The notes: generated by a model not told the origin, from the sequence alone. 54,828 bases of DNA from an uncultured Prochlorococcus sp. (GCA_902609995.1 CACLUD010000002.1:1-54828), one strand, 5' to 3'; shown: positions 6,322-15,654, numbered from the stretch's first letter. Numbers and translations: made by a program.

Positions 6322-6576
6322 TTATCTTCGTTTAGATAAGAAATAATTCAAAAAAATACCTCCAAAAACTAATAAACTACCAACTGCAACAAAAGAGAGT
6401 AAATCTAATATTGATTTATCAGTATTTACTTTTAAAAATGTAAAACCAAAAGCAACTATAGGAAATAATAATATCGCCTTAGGAATAAGTGATTGATACC
6501 ATTTTTTTAAAAGGGGATCTTCTTCTTCATTTAATTGTTGGTACATCTTTTCTAACTTTTCTCTATATTCCTCCAT
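6322..6576 (-). CDS. Small membrane protein with two helices (84 aa)
   Basis: Charged N-terminal helix (residues 1-27, Glu/Lys/Gln-rich), then two membrane segments at about residues 31-50 and 58-80, ending in a basic tail SKRR. No family recognised. Single gene with its own ATG at 6576. Confidence 0.6.
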   Translation of the reverse strand: MEEYREKLEKMYQQLNEEEDPLLKKWYQSLIPKAILLFPIVAFGFTFLKVNTDKSILDLLSFVAVGSLLVFGGIFLNYFLSKRR

Positions 6577-6766
6577 TGTTGTTTTTGCTGGTGATAATTA
6601 ATTATCTAATTATTTAATTCTAACTTCTTAGAAAGTCTATGAAGTAAATACTAAGTTGTTATTTTTCTCTTAAAAAAAGGGTAACCTGTCGTTTGTGTTT
6701 CAGAGCCAGTTTAAATGTTTTTTAAAAGTTTCCCAATAGCTAAGGAATTAAAAGAGTTGCAAGTAA

Positions 6767-7168
6767 TCATTCTTCAAATTCAGCTTCAAAACTTTTCATA
6801 TCCTCATAGAGAGTATTAAAAGACTTTTCAATTAGATCTTTGCCTTTCCTTGTAAGTTTCAAAAGTGTTCTTCTTTTATCTTTTGGGTCTTGTTCTTTAG
6901 AAACCAGACCTAAGCCTGCCTTACCTAGCCTATGATATCGACTTATATAATCCGTCATCCTTGAAGCACTAGCTTTACTCATATCGAAGTACTTTTCAAT
7001 ATCCTTCTTAGAACAATTCTGATAGGTTGCTACGTACCAAAATACTGCCATTGCCTGAAGTGGAACGTCCTGAGAATTATCTAATTTCATGAACATTGTG
7101 AGGACTCGTAAAAGGTTATATGATTCGTTATCTATCTTTAATAAACCCTCTAATTTTGCCTGGGTCAT
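6767..7168 (-). CDS. MarR-like winged-helix transcription regulator (133 aa)
   Basis: Helical N-terminus, then a winged helix-turn-helix: NCSKKDIEKYFDMSKASASRMTDYISR (about residues 52-78) as the DNA-reading helices and a wing with VSKEQDPKDKRRTLLKLTRKGKDLIEK. The D-x-R-x-x-x-L-x-L-T-x-x-G pattern is typical of MarR proteins. Ligand and targets are unknown. It is a lone gene, so autoregulation through its own upstream region (7169-7319) is likely but no operator was identified. Confidence 0.7.
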   Translation of the reverse strand: MTQAKLEGLLKIDNESYNLLRVLTMFMKLDNSQDVPLQAMAVFWYVATYQNCSKKDIEKYFDMSKASASRMTDYISRYHRLGKAGLGLVSKEQDPKDKRRTLLKLTRKGKDLIEKSFNTLYEDMKSFEAEFEE

Positions 7169-7319
7169 ATCTTTTTCATACCTATATATATTCTTGAATT
7201 CTAATATTAAAAGTGACTACATGTGATTATAGATCCATAAGTGGAATGATTTGATTACATCACCAATTCAAAATAATAATTAATGAATAAAAAAATAAGA
7301 ATAAACTCAGTCTAAATCT

Positions 7320-7613
7320 TTAAAGAGAATTAATATAGGGGACAAGATTATTTTTCATTAATGTCGCCACCAAAACAAATAATGAAAATATAAATAGCTG
7401 AACCATTAGCCAGGCAAACAATTTATAGTTTGGATCTTTTGTAAAAAGATAAATATTTTTTGTAATAAGTGAATTAAGATGAACTTTTGGAGTGGCCTCT
7501 TTAAATTCATCTTTTTTTTCAAATAAATCTTTATTTGTAGCTTTATCTATAGGCTCTACAAATTCTTTTTGTTTTAAAGAAAGATCATCATCAAAATTAT
7601 CCATAATCTTCAT
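7320..7613 (-). CDS. Hypothetical protein with C-terminal membrane helix (97 aa)
   Basis: Acidic, Lys-rich soluble region (residues 1-60) and one membrane helix at about residues 66-87. A second Met at residue 4 (7604) may be the real start. No family recognised. Confidence 0.55.
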   Translation of the reverse strand: MKIMDNFDDDLSLKQKEFVEPIDKATNKDLFEKKDEFKEATPKVHLNSLITKNIYLFTKDPNYKLFAWLMVQLFIFSLFVLVATLMKNNLVPYINSL

Positions 7614-7677
7614 AAAGTCTTTGAACTAATAGCTTAGTTTCACTTATTAATCTTAGAAAGGTAAATTTTTAACAACT

Positions 7678-8064
7678 CTATGCTGAATATGTACCATCAC
7701 TTTCTCTTCTAGCTTCAGCTAATATAATTTCATGGAAAACCTTTTCGATCATATAAGCACTTTTTATCCCGTAACATTTTTTATTTGAACTTTTTACTAA
7801 GTCTCTTTGACTTATGTAATTGTATTCACAACAATTACATTTAATATCAATTTTCTTACCTTTATAAATATCCATAGCTCTCTCAAAAATCCATTGCTGA
7901 ACTCGTATATTTTCCCAACAATCAAAATCAGACCATATAGAAATATCCTTATCAAGAGTATCAATTAATCCTTGCACATCACTCACCTGGTAAAGATGGG
8001 CTTCTTCTCTTGCTATCTGCTTTATGCCGATTGTATTAATAAAATCATGATTCATTTCAATCAT
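7678..8064 (-). CDS. Hypothetical protein with Cys cluster (128 aa)
   Basis: Soluble protein with a KCNCCEYNY cluster (about residues 75-83) that could bind a metal, plus a further Cys near residue 97. Trp/Asp-rich N-terminal half. No family recognised. It ends 614 nt before no other gene in its direction and follows the cupin gene at 8086 by 21 bases, so they are probably one transcript. Confidence 0.55.
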   Translation of the reverse strand: MIEMNHDFINTIGIKQIAREEAHLYQVSDVQGLIDTLDKDISIWSDFDCWENIRVQQWIFERAMDIYKGKKIDIKCNCCEYNYISQRDLVKSSNKKCYGIKSAYMIEKVFHEIILAEARRESDGTYSA

Positions 8065-8085
8065 ATTATAAAAAAATTTTAAAAA

Positions 8086-8550
8086 TTAAATTAGTTCTTC
8101 AATAGCCTTGGCTGGTCTTAGAGAAGGATCTATATTTCTTAGCATTTGAAAATCATTAAAATCAAACCCGGGGCCAACACAACAACTTGTGAGTGTAAAT
8201 TCTCCTGTACTGCTAGCAGCCTGCCAATATCCAGAGGGGATCATCTCAATAGGATTATTTAAATCTAATCTAATATTTCTTAATTCTTTATTATCATCGA
8301 GTAAATATAAATTAAGGGGTGCCCCTTGAAGATAAATCCATATCTCATCGGAAGAATTTACTCGATGCCATTTACTTCTCTCACTTTTACAAAGTAGATA
8401 GTAAATGCTAGTAATATTATTTCTTTTTTGACCATCATTTCTAGTTACATGATTTTTACTTCGTATGATTTCTCTAAACCATCCACCTTCAGGGTGAGGA
8501 GATAATTTAAATTTATTTATGATTTCAGAACTACTTTTATCTAAATTCAC
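8086..8550 (-). CDS. Cupin, DUF985 family (154 aa)
   Basis: Recognised by the DUF985/Cupin_5 signature: LSPHPEGGWFREI at the start, SKWHRVNSSDEIWIYLQGAPLNLYLL in the middle, MIPSGYWQAAS and TSCCVGPGFDFNDFQML near the end. His62-type residues (WHRV) and the Glu of DEIW are candidate metal ligands. Function within the family is not established. Upstream partner of the gene at 7678 on the same strand. Confidence 0.8.
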   Translation of the reverse strand: MNLDKSSSEIINKFKLSPHPEGGWFREIIRSKNHVTRNDGQKRNNITSIYYLLCKSERSKWHRVNSSDEIWIYLQGAPLNLYLLDDNKELRNIRLDLNNPIEMIPSGYWQAASSTGEFTLTSCCVGPGFDFNDFQMLRNIDPSLRPAKAIEELI

Positions 8551-8628
8551 TTTGAGTATTTTTTAGGATTATTTTATTATTTTAGATTCAAAAACTAAAG
8601 CTTAAAAAATGTCCAAGAAAAAGATAGA

Positions 8629-8733
8629 TTAATTAGAAATCATTAAGTAGTATTTAAAGCTATCACTAGCAAAATATTTTCCGATATTTGCGCCAAAATA
8701 TAGAGCTAAAAAGTAAAGAAGTAATTTATTCAT
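8629..8733 (-). CDS. Single-helix microprotein (34 aa)
   Basis: Short peptide with an N-terminal hydrophobic helix (MNKLLLYFLALYFGANIG) and a polar tail. Could be a membrane microprotein or a secreted peptide with an uncleaved signal. No family recognised. Confidence 0.4.
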   Translation of the reverse strand: MNKLLLYFLALYFGANIGKYFASDSFKYYLMISN

Positions 8734-8943
8734 TTTTTGGAAGCTTTAACTAATTTCTTATAAAGTTTCTCTGATATAGGCCGCATAGGAGGGGATATTT
8801 TTAATTAAAATAATAATTTTGAAATATATTTATTGTCATCAGATATACCGATGAGAAGTCATAAACATATGCCTTTCAAATAACTTACATAAGTTTATCT
8901 AATACAAAAAAGGCCTTAAGCGATTGACTTTCAATAATTTAAT

Positions 8944-9087
8944 TTATGCGCACAAAACTGATAGATCAACAAAATTCTTACTTTCATCTGCAAGTTCAGT
9001 CATTATCCTATTAAGCCACTCAGAAGTGCTCTCACAATAACCGACATTAACAACTGTTTTTGAGGTTGTTTTTTCTTGGTTTTTCAT
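8944..9087 (-). CDS. Small hypothetical protein with EWL motif (47 aa)
   Basis: Starts MKNQEKTTSKTVVNV and contains CESTSEWLNRIMTELADESKN, similar in length and motif to the product of 1850-1993. A longer frame reaches 9234 but its extension is a run of Phe, Ile, Lys and Tyr typical of translated AT-rich DNA, so ATG 9087 is preferred. Function unknown. Confidence 0.5.
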   Translation of the reverse strand: MKNQEKTTSKTVVNVGYCESTSEWLNRIMTELADESKNFVDLSVLCA

Positions 9088-9274
9088 AAAAAATTTCTGA
9101 TTTATTTTTAAAATTACCTTGAAATACAATCTTTGAGAATAAGTCTTAATTACTATCATTACAAAATAGTTGCATTTAATACAAATTACATATTTAAAAA
9201 TATAAAAAAAGAATAATTTCATTGACATTAACAATCAATCAAGTTTATTTAGATAAAAATTATCTGTTTTAATT

Positions 9275-9460
9275 GTGAATAACATCAAAATCGAAGAGTT
9301 AATGAAAGTAAGATTTGATGGAATTGCAAATAGACTAGGTCATTTAACAAAAGGAGAAAGCGAATCTTTATTGCTAGAACATCTTGAGTGGTTGGAAGGT
9401 GGGTGGGAAACAGAAGAAATTTTATTTTTAAAAAATCAAAATAAAAAATGGTGGTTTTAA
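9275..9460 (+). CDS. Small hypothetical protein (61 aa)
   Basis: Helical, charged, ending in Trp-Trp-Phe with HLEWLEGGWETEEILFL. The only in-frame start upstream of residue 10 is GTG at 9275; ATG 9302 is an alternative. Function unknown. Confidence 0.5.
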   Translation: MNNIKIEELMKVRFDGIANRLGHLTKGESESLLLEHLEWLEGGWETEEILFLKNQNKKWWF

Positions 9461-9527
9461 TAAGATTTTCAAATAAAAGATTTTAATAATTTATTCTTTT
9501 CTTTAATTTTTTTTAAAATCAATTATT

Positions 9528-10316
9528 TCAGAGTGATTGGTAATGTCCAAGAGGTCCTGGGCCTGATCCGATTTGATAAGAGTTCTTCAAGGATCTTTCA
9601 ATAAAAATTTTTGATTTTTGAATTGATTCTATAAGATCAAATCCTAATGCTTGATAGCCACAAATTGCAGCACTTAAAGTACATCCACTACCATGCGTAT
9701 TTTGAGTATTAATAAATTTATTTTTGAACCACTTTTTACCTCCATTGACATCAAGATAAAAGTCCCTCCCTTTCATATCCTTCAATCCACCACCTTTGAT
9801 TAAAACTGCTTTAGCACCGAGTTTAATAATACTTTTTGCAGATTGCTCTATATCTACCTGATTTTTAATATCCAAATTTGACAGAAGATTTGCTTCAAAA
9901 ATATTTGGAGTTACTAAATCAGCAATTGGTAAAAGTAACTTTTTATAAGCATTAATTGCAGAATCCTCGAGTAATTTAGAACCAGTTCTACTTACCATTA
10001 CTGGGTCAATAATCTTTGGAATAGAAAAAGATTTCAGTTTTAGGGCTGTTGCATTAATAATACTATCGTTTAGCAACATTCCAGTTTTTAAAGATTTGAT
10101 ATCAAAATCTGAAAATAAGGTATCAATCTGGCTTGTTAAAGTATCCTTCTTTAGAGGTTCTACACATTTTACTTGTACACTATTTTGAGCAGTAACACAT
10201 GTGATCACAGAACATCCATGGACTTTAAGCGCCATAAAAGTTCTTAAATCAGCTTGAATGCCCGCACCTCCTCCTGAATCACTACCACCTATTGAAAGAG
10301 CAATATTAGAATACAT
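9528..10316 (-). CDS. thiD: Hydroxymethylpyrimidine/phosphomethylpyrimidine kinase
   Basis: Phosphorylates HMP and then HMP-phosphate to HMP-diphosphate, the pyrimidine half of thiamine. The ribokinase-like ThiD signature is complete: ALSIGGSDSGGGAGIQADLRTF at the N-terminus, IDPVMVSRTGSKLL in the middle, LIKGGGLKD, and the C-terminal anion-hole/catalytic segment NTHGSGCTLSAAI. Length (262 aa) is normal. It lies 32 bases after tenA on the same strand, forming a thiamine salvage operon. Confidence 0.93.
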   Translation of the reverse strand: MYSNIALSIGGSDSGGGAGIQADLRTFMALKVHGCSVITCVTAQNSVQVKCVEPLKKDTLTSQIDTLFSDFDIKSLKTGMLLNDSIINATALKLKSFSIPKIIDPVMVSRTGSKLLEDSAINAYKKLLLPIADLVTPNIFEANLLSNLDIKNQVDIEQSAKSIIKLGAKAVLIKGGGLKDMKGRDFYLDVNGGKKWFKNKFINTQNTHGSGCTLSAAICGYQALGFDLIESIQKSKIFIERSLKNSYQIGSGPGPLGHYQSL

Positions 10317-10348
10317 AATTTTTTAAATTAAAAACTTTCTTAGATTTA

Positions 10349-10972
10349 TTAGAAATTTGAATAGGCATTAAAAAAATCTAATTCCAGTTCCATGGCTTTT
10401 TTATATAAATTTTGAGCCTGATTAATGTCATATGGTTCTTGGTAATTATCAATTATTTTTTCAAGAGATTTTGCTAAATTATCAAAACTTTCATCGGAGT
10501 AAGTAAGAATCCATTCTTTATAAGGATTATTTATAATCATATCCGATAAATTTTTTCCTATCCAAGAATATAAACGCATGCAAGGAGTCATTGCAAACAT
10601 TATTTCAACTGAACTTAGTTTTGAGGAAACATCATAAAGGAAATCCGTGTAGTTCTTTGTAGCAGGTCTTATATAGTTAGTAGACAAATCAATCTCCCAT
10701 TCTTTTGCATACGTCTCATGAAGAATTAATTCATCAGACACACCTACTAAGAGTTGGCTTAAAGACTTAATTTCACTTTTATCTTTTGATTTAGAAACAG
10801 CTAATCCATAAGCCTTAGCAAAGCTCTCTAAAAAAAAATAATCTTGAGCTAGATACTCTTTAAAAATATTTCTTGGTAAGTTTCCATTTCTGATCCCTTG
10901 AACAAATTTAGTTTTCAAGCTAAGCGAAGCTAGTTCGGAGTTGTTTTCCCATAATCTTTTTGTGATTAACAT
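10349..10972 (-). CDS. tenA: TenA/Thi-4 family protein (thiaminase II-like)
   Basis: TenA proteins hydrolyse thiamine breakdown products (aminomethyl-HMP) to HMP for salvage. Visible features: all-helical 207-residue protein, AQDYFFLESFAKAYGLAVSK near the N-terminus, LHETYAKEW, and TPCMRLYSWIGKNL, whose Cys matches the catalytic position of bacterial TenA. It precedes thiD, which would phosphorylate the released HMP, so the pair fits HMP salvage. Confidence 0.85.
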   Translation of the reverse strand: MLITKRLWENNSELASLSLKTKFVQGIRNGNLPRNIFKEYLAQDYFFLESFAKAYGLAVSKSKDKSEIKSLSQLLVGVSDELILHETYAKEWEIDLSTNYIRPATKNYTDFLYDVSSKLSSVEIMFAMTPCMRLYSWIGKNLSDMIINNPYKEWILTYSDESFDNLAKSLEKIIDNYQEPYDINQAQNLYKKAMELELDFFNAYSNF

Positions 10973-11069
10973 TATTTTTAATTTTTATTTTAAGTTTAGT
11001 CAGATTAGATTTTATTTATCTAAAAAGTAAAATTAGAATTTTAATTTATAAGAATTTGTATAAATTTAA

Positions 11070-11216
11070 TTATTTAGAAGAAATATCTATTTCACTCTTA
11101 ATCAGTAGCTCTTCAGCATCAGAAAATATTTCTTCTGTTATTAATCCCTTTTCTTTTAATAAAGAAAGACGTTTAATACCTATTTCAATTAGCATTCCCT
11201 TACTACTTTTTGTCAT
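11070..11216 (-). CDS. Small hypothetical protein (48 aa)
   Basis: Predicted helical soluble peptide: MTKSSKGMLIEIGIKRLSLLKEKGLI is followed by an acidic helix. The spacing of Leu and Lys resembles short cyanobacterial helical proteins, with no known role. Downstream partner of the microprotein at 11223 (6 bases between stop and ATG). Confidence 0.5.
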   Translation of the reverse strand: MTKSSKGMLIEIGIKRLSLLKEKGLITEEIFSDAEELLIKSEIDISSK

Positions 11217-11222
11217 TTATTA

Positions 11223-11333
11223 TTAATCTTGAGAAGCTCTTAGATGATTAAATAATAATTTTTTAAGACCAAAGAAATAAATAAATACCCCTAAACCAGC
11301 AAACGTAATATCAATAAAAAAAATTTGGGTCAT
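11223..11333 (-). CDS. Single-helix membrane microprotein (36 aa)
   Basis: One hydrophobic helix (about residues 4-25) and a basic/polar tail. The gene at 11070 starts six bases after its stop, suggesting a two-gene unit. No family recognised. Confidence 0.45.
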   Translation of the reverse strand: MTQIFFIDITFAGLGVFIYFFGLKKLLFNHLRASQD

Positions 11334-11553
11334 AAATATTTTTGTTTATAACTTATTTATAGCTGATAGGCATAATTTAAGATGTGAGTAATTCGACCCA
11401 AATATAGAAAATTTAAAACAAATAAAAAAAGAATAGGAACATTATTATGTATATTTTGAATTTTTATTATTAAAAAAAGACTTATTATTAGAATGATTTT
11501 ATAAATCAATTATTTTTCAAAATTAGCTATAAATATACTAAAAAGGTAAAGCT

Positions 11554-11913
11554 ATGTGGTCAAAAATTAGACTTACAATTTATGGAGCGACTTCACTAGC
11601 AGGATTAATTTGGCCATTTTATTTTATTCTTCAATTTATTAACTTAGTAAGGAATGGGAATATTCAAGGTTCTGTAATAGATATAGGAACCGCATTTTTT
11701 GATGACGCATGGATAACTCCTACTTCTGGATTTATATCAGCTGATACAGGAGTTCTTCTCATATCAATATTTATATTTTATGTTGCAGAGGGGAAAAGAT
11801 TAAAATTAAAATTATGGGGGATTTATTTTCCTCTAACTTTTTTAATCTCACTTGCTTTTTCATTTGGTGTATTTATGTTTATGCGAGAACTCGAACTTAA
11901 AAAGGAAGATTAA
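11554..11913 (+). CDS. DUF2834-like membrane protein (119 aa)
   Basis: Three predicted membrane segments (about residues 10-30, 60-80, 88-110) and a C-terminal FMFMREL, the MRE/LRE ending seen in DUF2834 proteins, which are three-helix membrane proteins of unknown role. Start ATG at 11554 follows an AAAAGGTAAAG ribosome site. The next gene begins four bases after its stop, so they are co-transcribed. Confidence 0.6.
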   Translation: MWSKIRLTIYGATSLAGLIWPFYFILQFINLVRNGNIQGSVIDIGTAFFDDAWITPTSGFISADTGVLLISIFIFYVAEGKRLKLKLWGIYFPLTFLISLAFSFGVFMFMRELELKKED

Positions 11914-11917
11914 TTGA

Positions 11918-12301
11918 ATGAAACTAATAGAAGACTATACTGATAGATTTCATAATTACACGCTCCCCTCACCTGAAAAATGTTTTGAATTAGAAGATGG
12001 AGATGAAATTTATATAAAAAGATGGATAACTAACGGCAAAATAAAAGGGAAGCTTAAAGATGTTTTTGAGTGGATTGAAAAAAAATATTTAAGTAATAAA
12101 GATGAACTAGAAAAAACCGACAAAAAAAAATATGAAGAGATAGTTAGGAGATTTTATATAAAAAGTTGGCGTATAATTCTTTTAATGAGTGAGTATCAAA
12201 TTAAATATAGATACTACGCAAAAGTAATTGAATCTATAAAGGAAAAAAGTTTTTCAGGTATGGAAAATAAAGAGTTTTTAAAATTATTCCAAAAAGAATA
12301 A
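11918..12301 (+). CDS. Hypothetical protein (127 aa)
   Basis: Soluble, strongly charged and rich in Lys, Glu and aromatic residues; predicted mostly helical. No recognised domain. It begins four bases after the DUF2834-like gene and ends 59 bases before the photolyase gene, so the three may be one transcript, possibly related to light or membrane stress. Confidence 0.6.
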   Translation: MKLIEDYTDRFHNYTLPSPEKCFELEDGDEIYIKRWITNGKIKGKLKDVFEWIEKKYLSNKDELEKTDKKKYEEIVRRFYIKSWRIILLMSEYQIKYRYYAKVIESIKEKSFSGMENKEFLKLFQKE

Positions 12302-12360
12302 ATTTTTTATTTGGTAACTAATTAAAATTTATTTTTTTATAATAGAAATAAATTTCATAG

Positions 12361-13866
12361 ATGAAAGATATAAATATATTATGGTTTAAAAGAGATTTAA
12401 GAGTAAAAGATAATGAGGCTCTAATTGAATCTTTAAAAGATAGGGATATATTACCTATTTATATAGTTGAAAAAGAACTATGGAGACAAAAAACTTATTC
12501 AGATAGACAGTGGCAGTTTTGCAAGGAGAGCCTTATAGATTTAAGAAATTCACTTGAAAATATTGGACAACCTTTAATAATTAGAACAGGTAAAGTTATT
12601 GAAATTTTTGATGAGATATCTAATAAATTCAACATAAAGGGAATTTATAGCCATCAAGAAACTGGTGACTATTTTACATATAAAAGAGATAAAGAAGTTA
12701 GAAAATGGGCTTCAATGAAAAAAATAATTTGGAAGGAATATTTACAATTTTCTGTTTTTAGAGGAAATCTAGATAGAAATAATTGGTCAAAAAAATGGAA
12801 AAAAAATATGGAGAAAAAATTATTATTAGAGCCTTCAAATATTATTCCTATAGAAATTGATACTGGATCAATACCATCAGACGATTTCTTTAACTTTAAA
12901 GATGATTTATGTGAAGGAAGATTAAAGGGTGGTAGGAAAAATGGTCTAAAAAGAATGGAATATTTTTTCAGTAAGAAATTAAATTCTTACTCAAAAGACA
13001 TTTCAAGCCCCGAGAAATCATTCGATAGCTGCTCAAGACTATCTCCTTATTTGAGTTGGGGCTGCATATCTTTAAAAGAGATTTTTTTTAAAGCTAATTT
13101 AATTAAAAATACTAATTCTAAAATGCTAAAAAGTAGATTGACTTGGCATTGTCACTTTATTCAAAAACTTGAAAGTGAGCCAGAATTAGAATTTAAAGAA
13201 TTTCATCCATATTTCCAAAAAATCAGAAAAAAAGATAATGATTTACTCCAATTATGGAGTGAAGGTAAAACTGGTTTTCCTTTCTTAGATGCCTGTATGA
13301 GATCTTTAAATTTTAATGGCTGGCTTAATTTCAGAATGCGTGCAATGTTGATGTCTTTTGCAAGCTATAACTTATGGATACCATGGCAAGATTCTGGTTC
13401 AGTATTGGCATGCAAATTTATTGACTATGAGCCTGGAATTCATTGGAATCAATGCCAAATGCAATCAGGTACAACCTCTATAAATACAAATAGAATTTAT
13501 AATCCTATTAAGCAAGGGAAAGATCATGATCCAAAAGGGAATTTTATTAGAAAATGGGTACCGGAGATAAAACATTATCCTGATAACTTTATACATGAAC
13601 CTTGGTTGATGGAAAATTTCAATTCAACTGAGTATTCAAATTCTGAATATGCAAAACCAATAATCGACCTCTCAAAAACAACTAAGATTGCCAGAAAAAA
13701 GATTCAAGAAATAACTCAAATAGATGGTTATTGGGATATTTCAAAAGAAGTATATTTAAAACACGGCTCCAGAAGAACATCATTAATTAAGAAAAAAAAT
13801 CATCCTAAAAAGATCAATATAAAACCAAAAGGTGATCTTCAATATGAATTAAATCTTGAATTATAA
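12361..13866 (+). CDS. Photolyase/cryptochrome family protein (501 aa)
   Basis: N-terminal antenna-type Rossmann domain (NILWFKRDLRVKDNEAL, residues 4-20) and a C-terminal FAD domain (RLTWHCHFIQKLE, GFPFLDACMRSL, NGWLNFRMRAML). The region after this carries HWNQCQMQSGTTSINTNRIYNP and KQGKDHDPKGNFIRKWVPE instead of the class I GGWQWAASTG form, placing it in the photolyase-related bacterial cryptochrome branch with SQ-x-QSGT. Repair of UV dimers or light sensing are both possible; activity cannot be decided from sequence. Confidence 0.88.
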   Translation: MKDINILWFKRDLRVKDNEALIESLKDRDILPIYIVEKELWRQKTYSDRQWQFCKESLIDLRNSLENIGQPLIIRTGKVIEIFDEISNKFNIKGIYSHQETGDYFTYKRDKEVRKWASMKKIIWKEYLQFSVFRGNLDRNNWSKKWKKNMEKKLLLEPSNIIPIEIDTGSIPSDDFFNFKDDLCEGRLKGGRKNGLKRMEYFFSKKLNSYSKDISSPEKSFDSCSRLSPYLSWGCISLKEIFFKANLIKNTNSKMLKSRLTWHCHFIQKLESEPELEFKEFHPYFQKIRKKDNDLLQLWSEGKTGFPFLDACMRSLNFNGWLNFRMRAMLMSFASYNLWIPWQDSGSVLACKFIDYEPGIHWNQCQMQSGTTSINTNRIYNPIKQGKDHDPKGNFIRKWVPEIKHYPDNFIHEPWLMENFNSTEYSNSEYAKPIIDLSKTTKIARKKIQEITQIDGYWDISKEVYLKHGSRRTSLIKKKNHPKKINIKPKGDLQYELNLEL

Positions 13867-14008
13867 ATTTAATTTATTCAAAAAATTAAAACCTTAAAAG
13901 CTGTCCAAAAATTTATTTTTAAAAAGAATTCAAGTTAAATAAGTTACAACTAGAAATCCACGTTCATCAGTATCAACCTTTAATGTATAGAGGTTATTTA
14001 TTGTAAGC

Positions 14009-14254
14009 ATGAAGAAACCTACAATCGAGCTTAAATCAACAGAATTTACTGAAGTTATAGAAATTGATAGAACAGTTACCCCCGACGAAGAGAAAAGAGT
14101 TGACCACGTTTTTGTTAGAAGAAGAAAAATTTGTAAGCGCCATCCTGAAGGATTTGCAACCGAAGAGTATGCACGATTTGATATTGAATGGCCAGAAGAA
14201 GTAAAGGAAGAAATCAAAGAGGATATTAAAGAAGAAATCAAAGTGAACTCATAG
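14009..14254 (+). CDS. Acidic small hypothetical protein (81 aa)
   Basis: Beta-rich N-terminal half with several charged residues, then RRRKICKRHPEGF and a C-terminal Glu/Lys repeat (EEVKEEIKEDIKEEIK). The antisense frame over the same bases is Ser/Ile-rich and reads as a shadow. Next gene starts six bases after its stop. Function unknown. Confidence 0.6.
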   Translation: MKKPTIELKSTEFTEVIEIDRTVTPDEEKRVDHVFVRRRKICKRHPEGFATEEYARFDIEWPEEVKEEIKEDIKEEIKVNS

Positions 14255-14259
14255 TAGTA

Positions 14260-14433
14260 ATGTCCGATAGATTTGAATGGGACGATACTAATAGTTCAGG
14301 AATTTGGTGGAGTACTAATGTAAGCATTAGAGATGAATGTATTCTGCTGAAAGAGGATACAGAATGTGATGACTCTGATATCGTTGAGTTACTAAGAAGT
14401 ATTGCTAAAAATATCGAAGATAATGGTCTATAA
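14260..14433 (+). CDS. Small acidic hypothetical protein (57 aa)
   Basis: Very acidic peptide beginning MSDRFEWDDTNSSGIWWST with two Cys (about residues 26 and 36). It starts six bases after the stop at 14254, so the two are probably one operon. No domain recognised. Confidence 0.55.
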   Translation: MSDRFEWDDTNSSGIWWSTNVSIRDECILLKEDTECDDSDIVELLRSIAKNIEDNGL

Positions 14434-14465
14434 CGCTTGATAAATTTAATTTTAATAAAATTTGC

Positions 14466-15416
14466 TTAAAAACTTTCTAATCTTTCAACTGAATCTAATA
14501 ATTTCAATGTGATGCCTTTTTCGCTCATTGAATGACCAGCTTCATCTACGATAATTAACTCTGAATTTATTAATTTTCTACTAAGGTCCCAAGCACTCCT
14601 TACAGGACAAACTACGTCATATCTACCTTGAATTATTTTAGTTGGTATGAATTCTATAATATTTATGTTTTTCAAAATAAAATTTTCTTCTAAGAAGATC
14701 TTATTTATAAAATAATGACATTCTATCCTAGCAAAAGCATCCGAAAAGGAATTAGTTTTACTTTTACCAACATCAATATCTCTTTTTATAAGATGGCTTG
14801 TAGAAAGTTCCCAATTTGTCCAGGCAGCAGCTGCTTTTGATCTAAGTTCAATATCTGGGGAGGTAAGATATTTATAAAAAGAAGCTATCAAATCAACCCT
14901 TTCATCCTTCGGAATTACTGCAATATATTTTTCGAACTCTTCAGGGAATATCTCACTTGCGCCATATTGATAAAACCATAAGAGTTCAAATTTTCTACAT
15001 AAAAATATTCCTCTTAAGGTCATACTTAAGACTCTTGATGGATTTTTAATTGCATAAATTAAAGCGAGAGTAGAGCCCCATGAACCCCCAAACAAATGCC
15101 AATAATCTATTTTCAAATTTACTCTTAATTTTTCAATATCATCTACTAGGTCGCCTGTTGTATTTTCTCTTAATTCTGAAAAAGGTCTTGAAGAACCGCA
15201 GCCTCTTTGATCAAATTGAACAATATCAAATTTTTCAGGATTAAAATATCGCCTATATCTTGGCTGGCTTCCTCCTCCAGGGCCACCATGAATTACTAAT
15301 ATCTTTTTACCTTTTGGATTTCCAGATCTTTCCCAATAGATAGAATGAATTTTACTTACCTGTAAAAAACCCTTTTCTCTTGGCTCGATGGAGGGGAATA
15401 AACTTTTCTCTTTCAT
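14466..15416 (-). CDS. pip: Proline iminopeptidase
   Basis: Alpha/beta hydrolase releasing N-terminal proline from peptides. Diagnostic features: VIHGGPGGG oxyanion motif (about residues 42-50), FDQRGCGSSRP, nucleophile Ser112 in LFGGSWGST, VCPVRSAWDL region before the acid, and the catalytic His in DEAGHSMSE. Length 316 aa is normal for the S33 family. Single gene, ending against the acidic pair on the other strand. Confidence 0.93.
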   Translation of the reverse strand: MKEKSLFPSIEPREKGFLQVSKIHSIYWERSGNPKGKKILVIHGGPGGGSQPRYRRYFNPEKFDIVQFDQRGCGSSRPFSELRENTTGDLVDDIEKLRVNLKIDYWHLFGGSWGSTLALIYAIKNPSRVLSMTLRGIFLCRKFELLWFYQYGASEIFPEEFEKYIAVIPKDERVDLIASFYKYLTSPDIELRSKAAAAWTNWELSTSHLIKRDIDVGKSKTNSFSDAFARIECHYFINKIFLEENFILKNINIIEFIPTKIIQGRYDVVCPVRSAWDLSRKLINSELIIVDEAGHSMSEKGITLKLLDSVERLESF

Positions 15417-15492
15417 TCTATAAATATAATTTATTTCAAATTGAAATTTAATATTAACTAATAATAAAAATTTAAAATTATATAAATCAGTA

Positions 15493-15524
15493 AAAAAGAG
15501 GCCGGTTATAACAGACCTCTTTTT
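15493..15524. terminator. Bidirectional terminator
   Basis: AAAAGAGG and CCTCTTTT flank a loop that itself contains GTTATAAC. T-runs occur on both strands. No gene ends close to it on the plus strand, so it may end an RNA from upstream or insulate pip's promoter. Confidence 0.6.
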
Positions 15525-15654
15525 AATTTCTTATTTCCTATTTTCAGGATTTATAAAACATATTATAAAGTTCATTTATTCATGAGCTTAAAAATAGTTG
15601 GATCAGGGGATACTTCTCGATAAATTTAGTTCTTTTTTGTCGCTGGTAATTATA

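Noticed and set aside
13930-14241. Minus-strand 103-codon frame over the acidic gene.
   Set aside because: Ser/Ile-rich shadow of the plus-strand gene at 14009-14254, whose composition and start are better.
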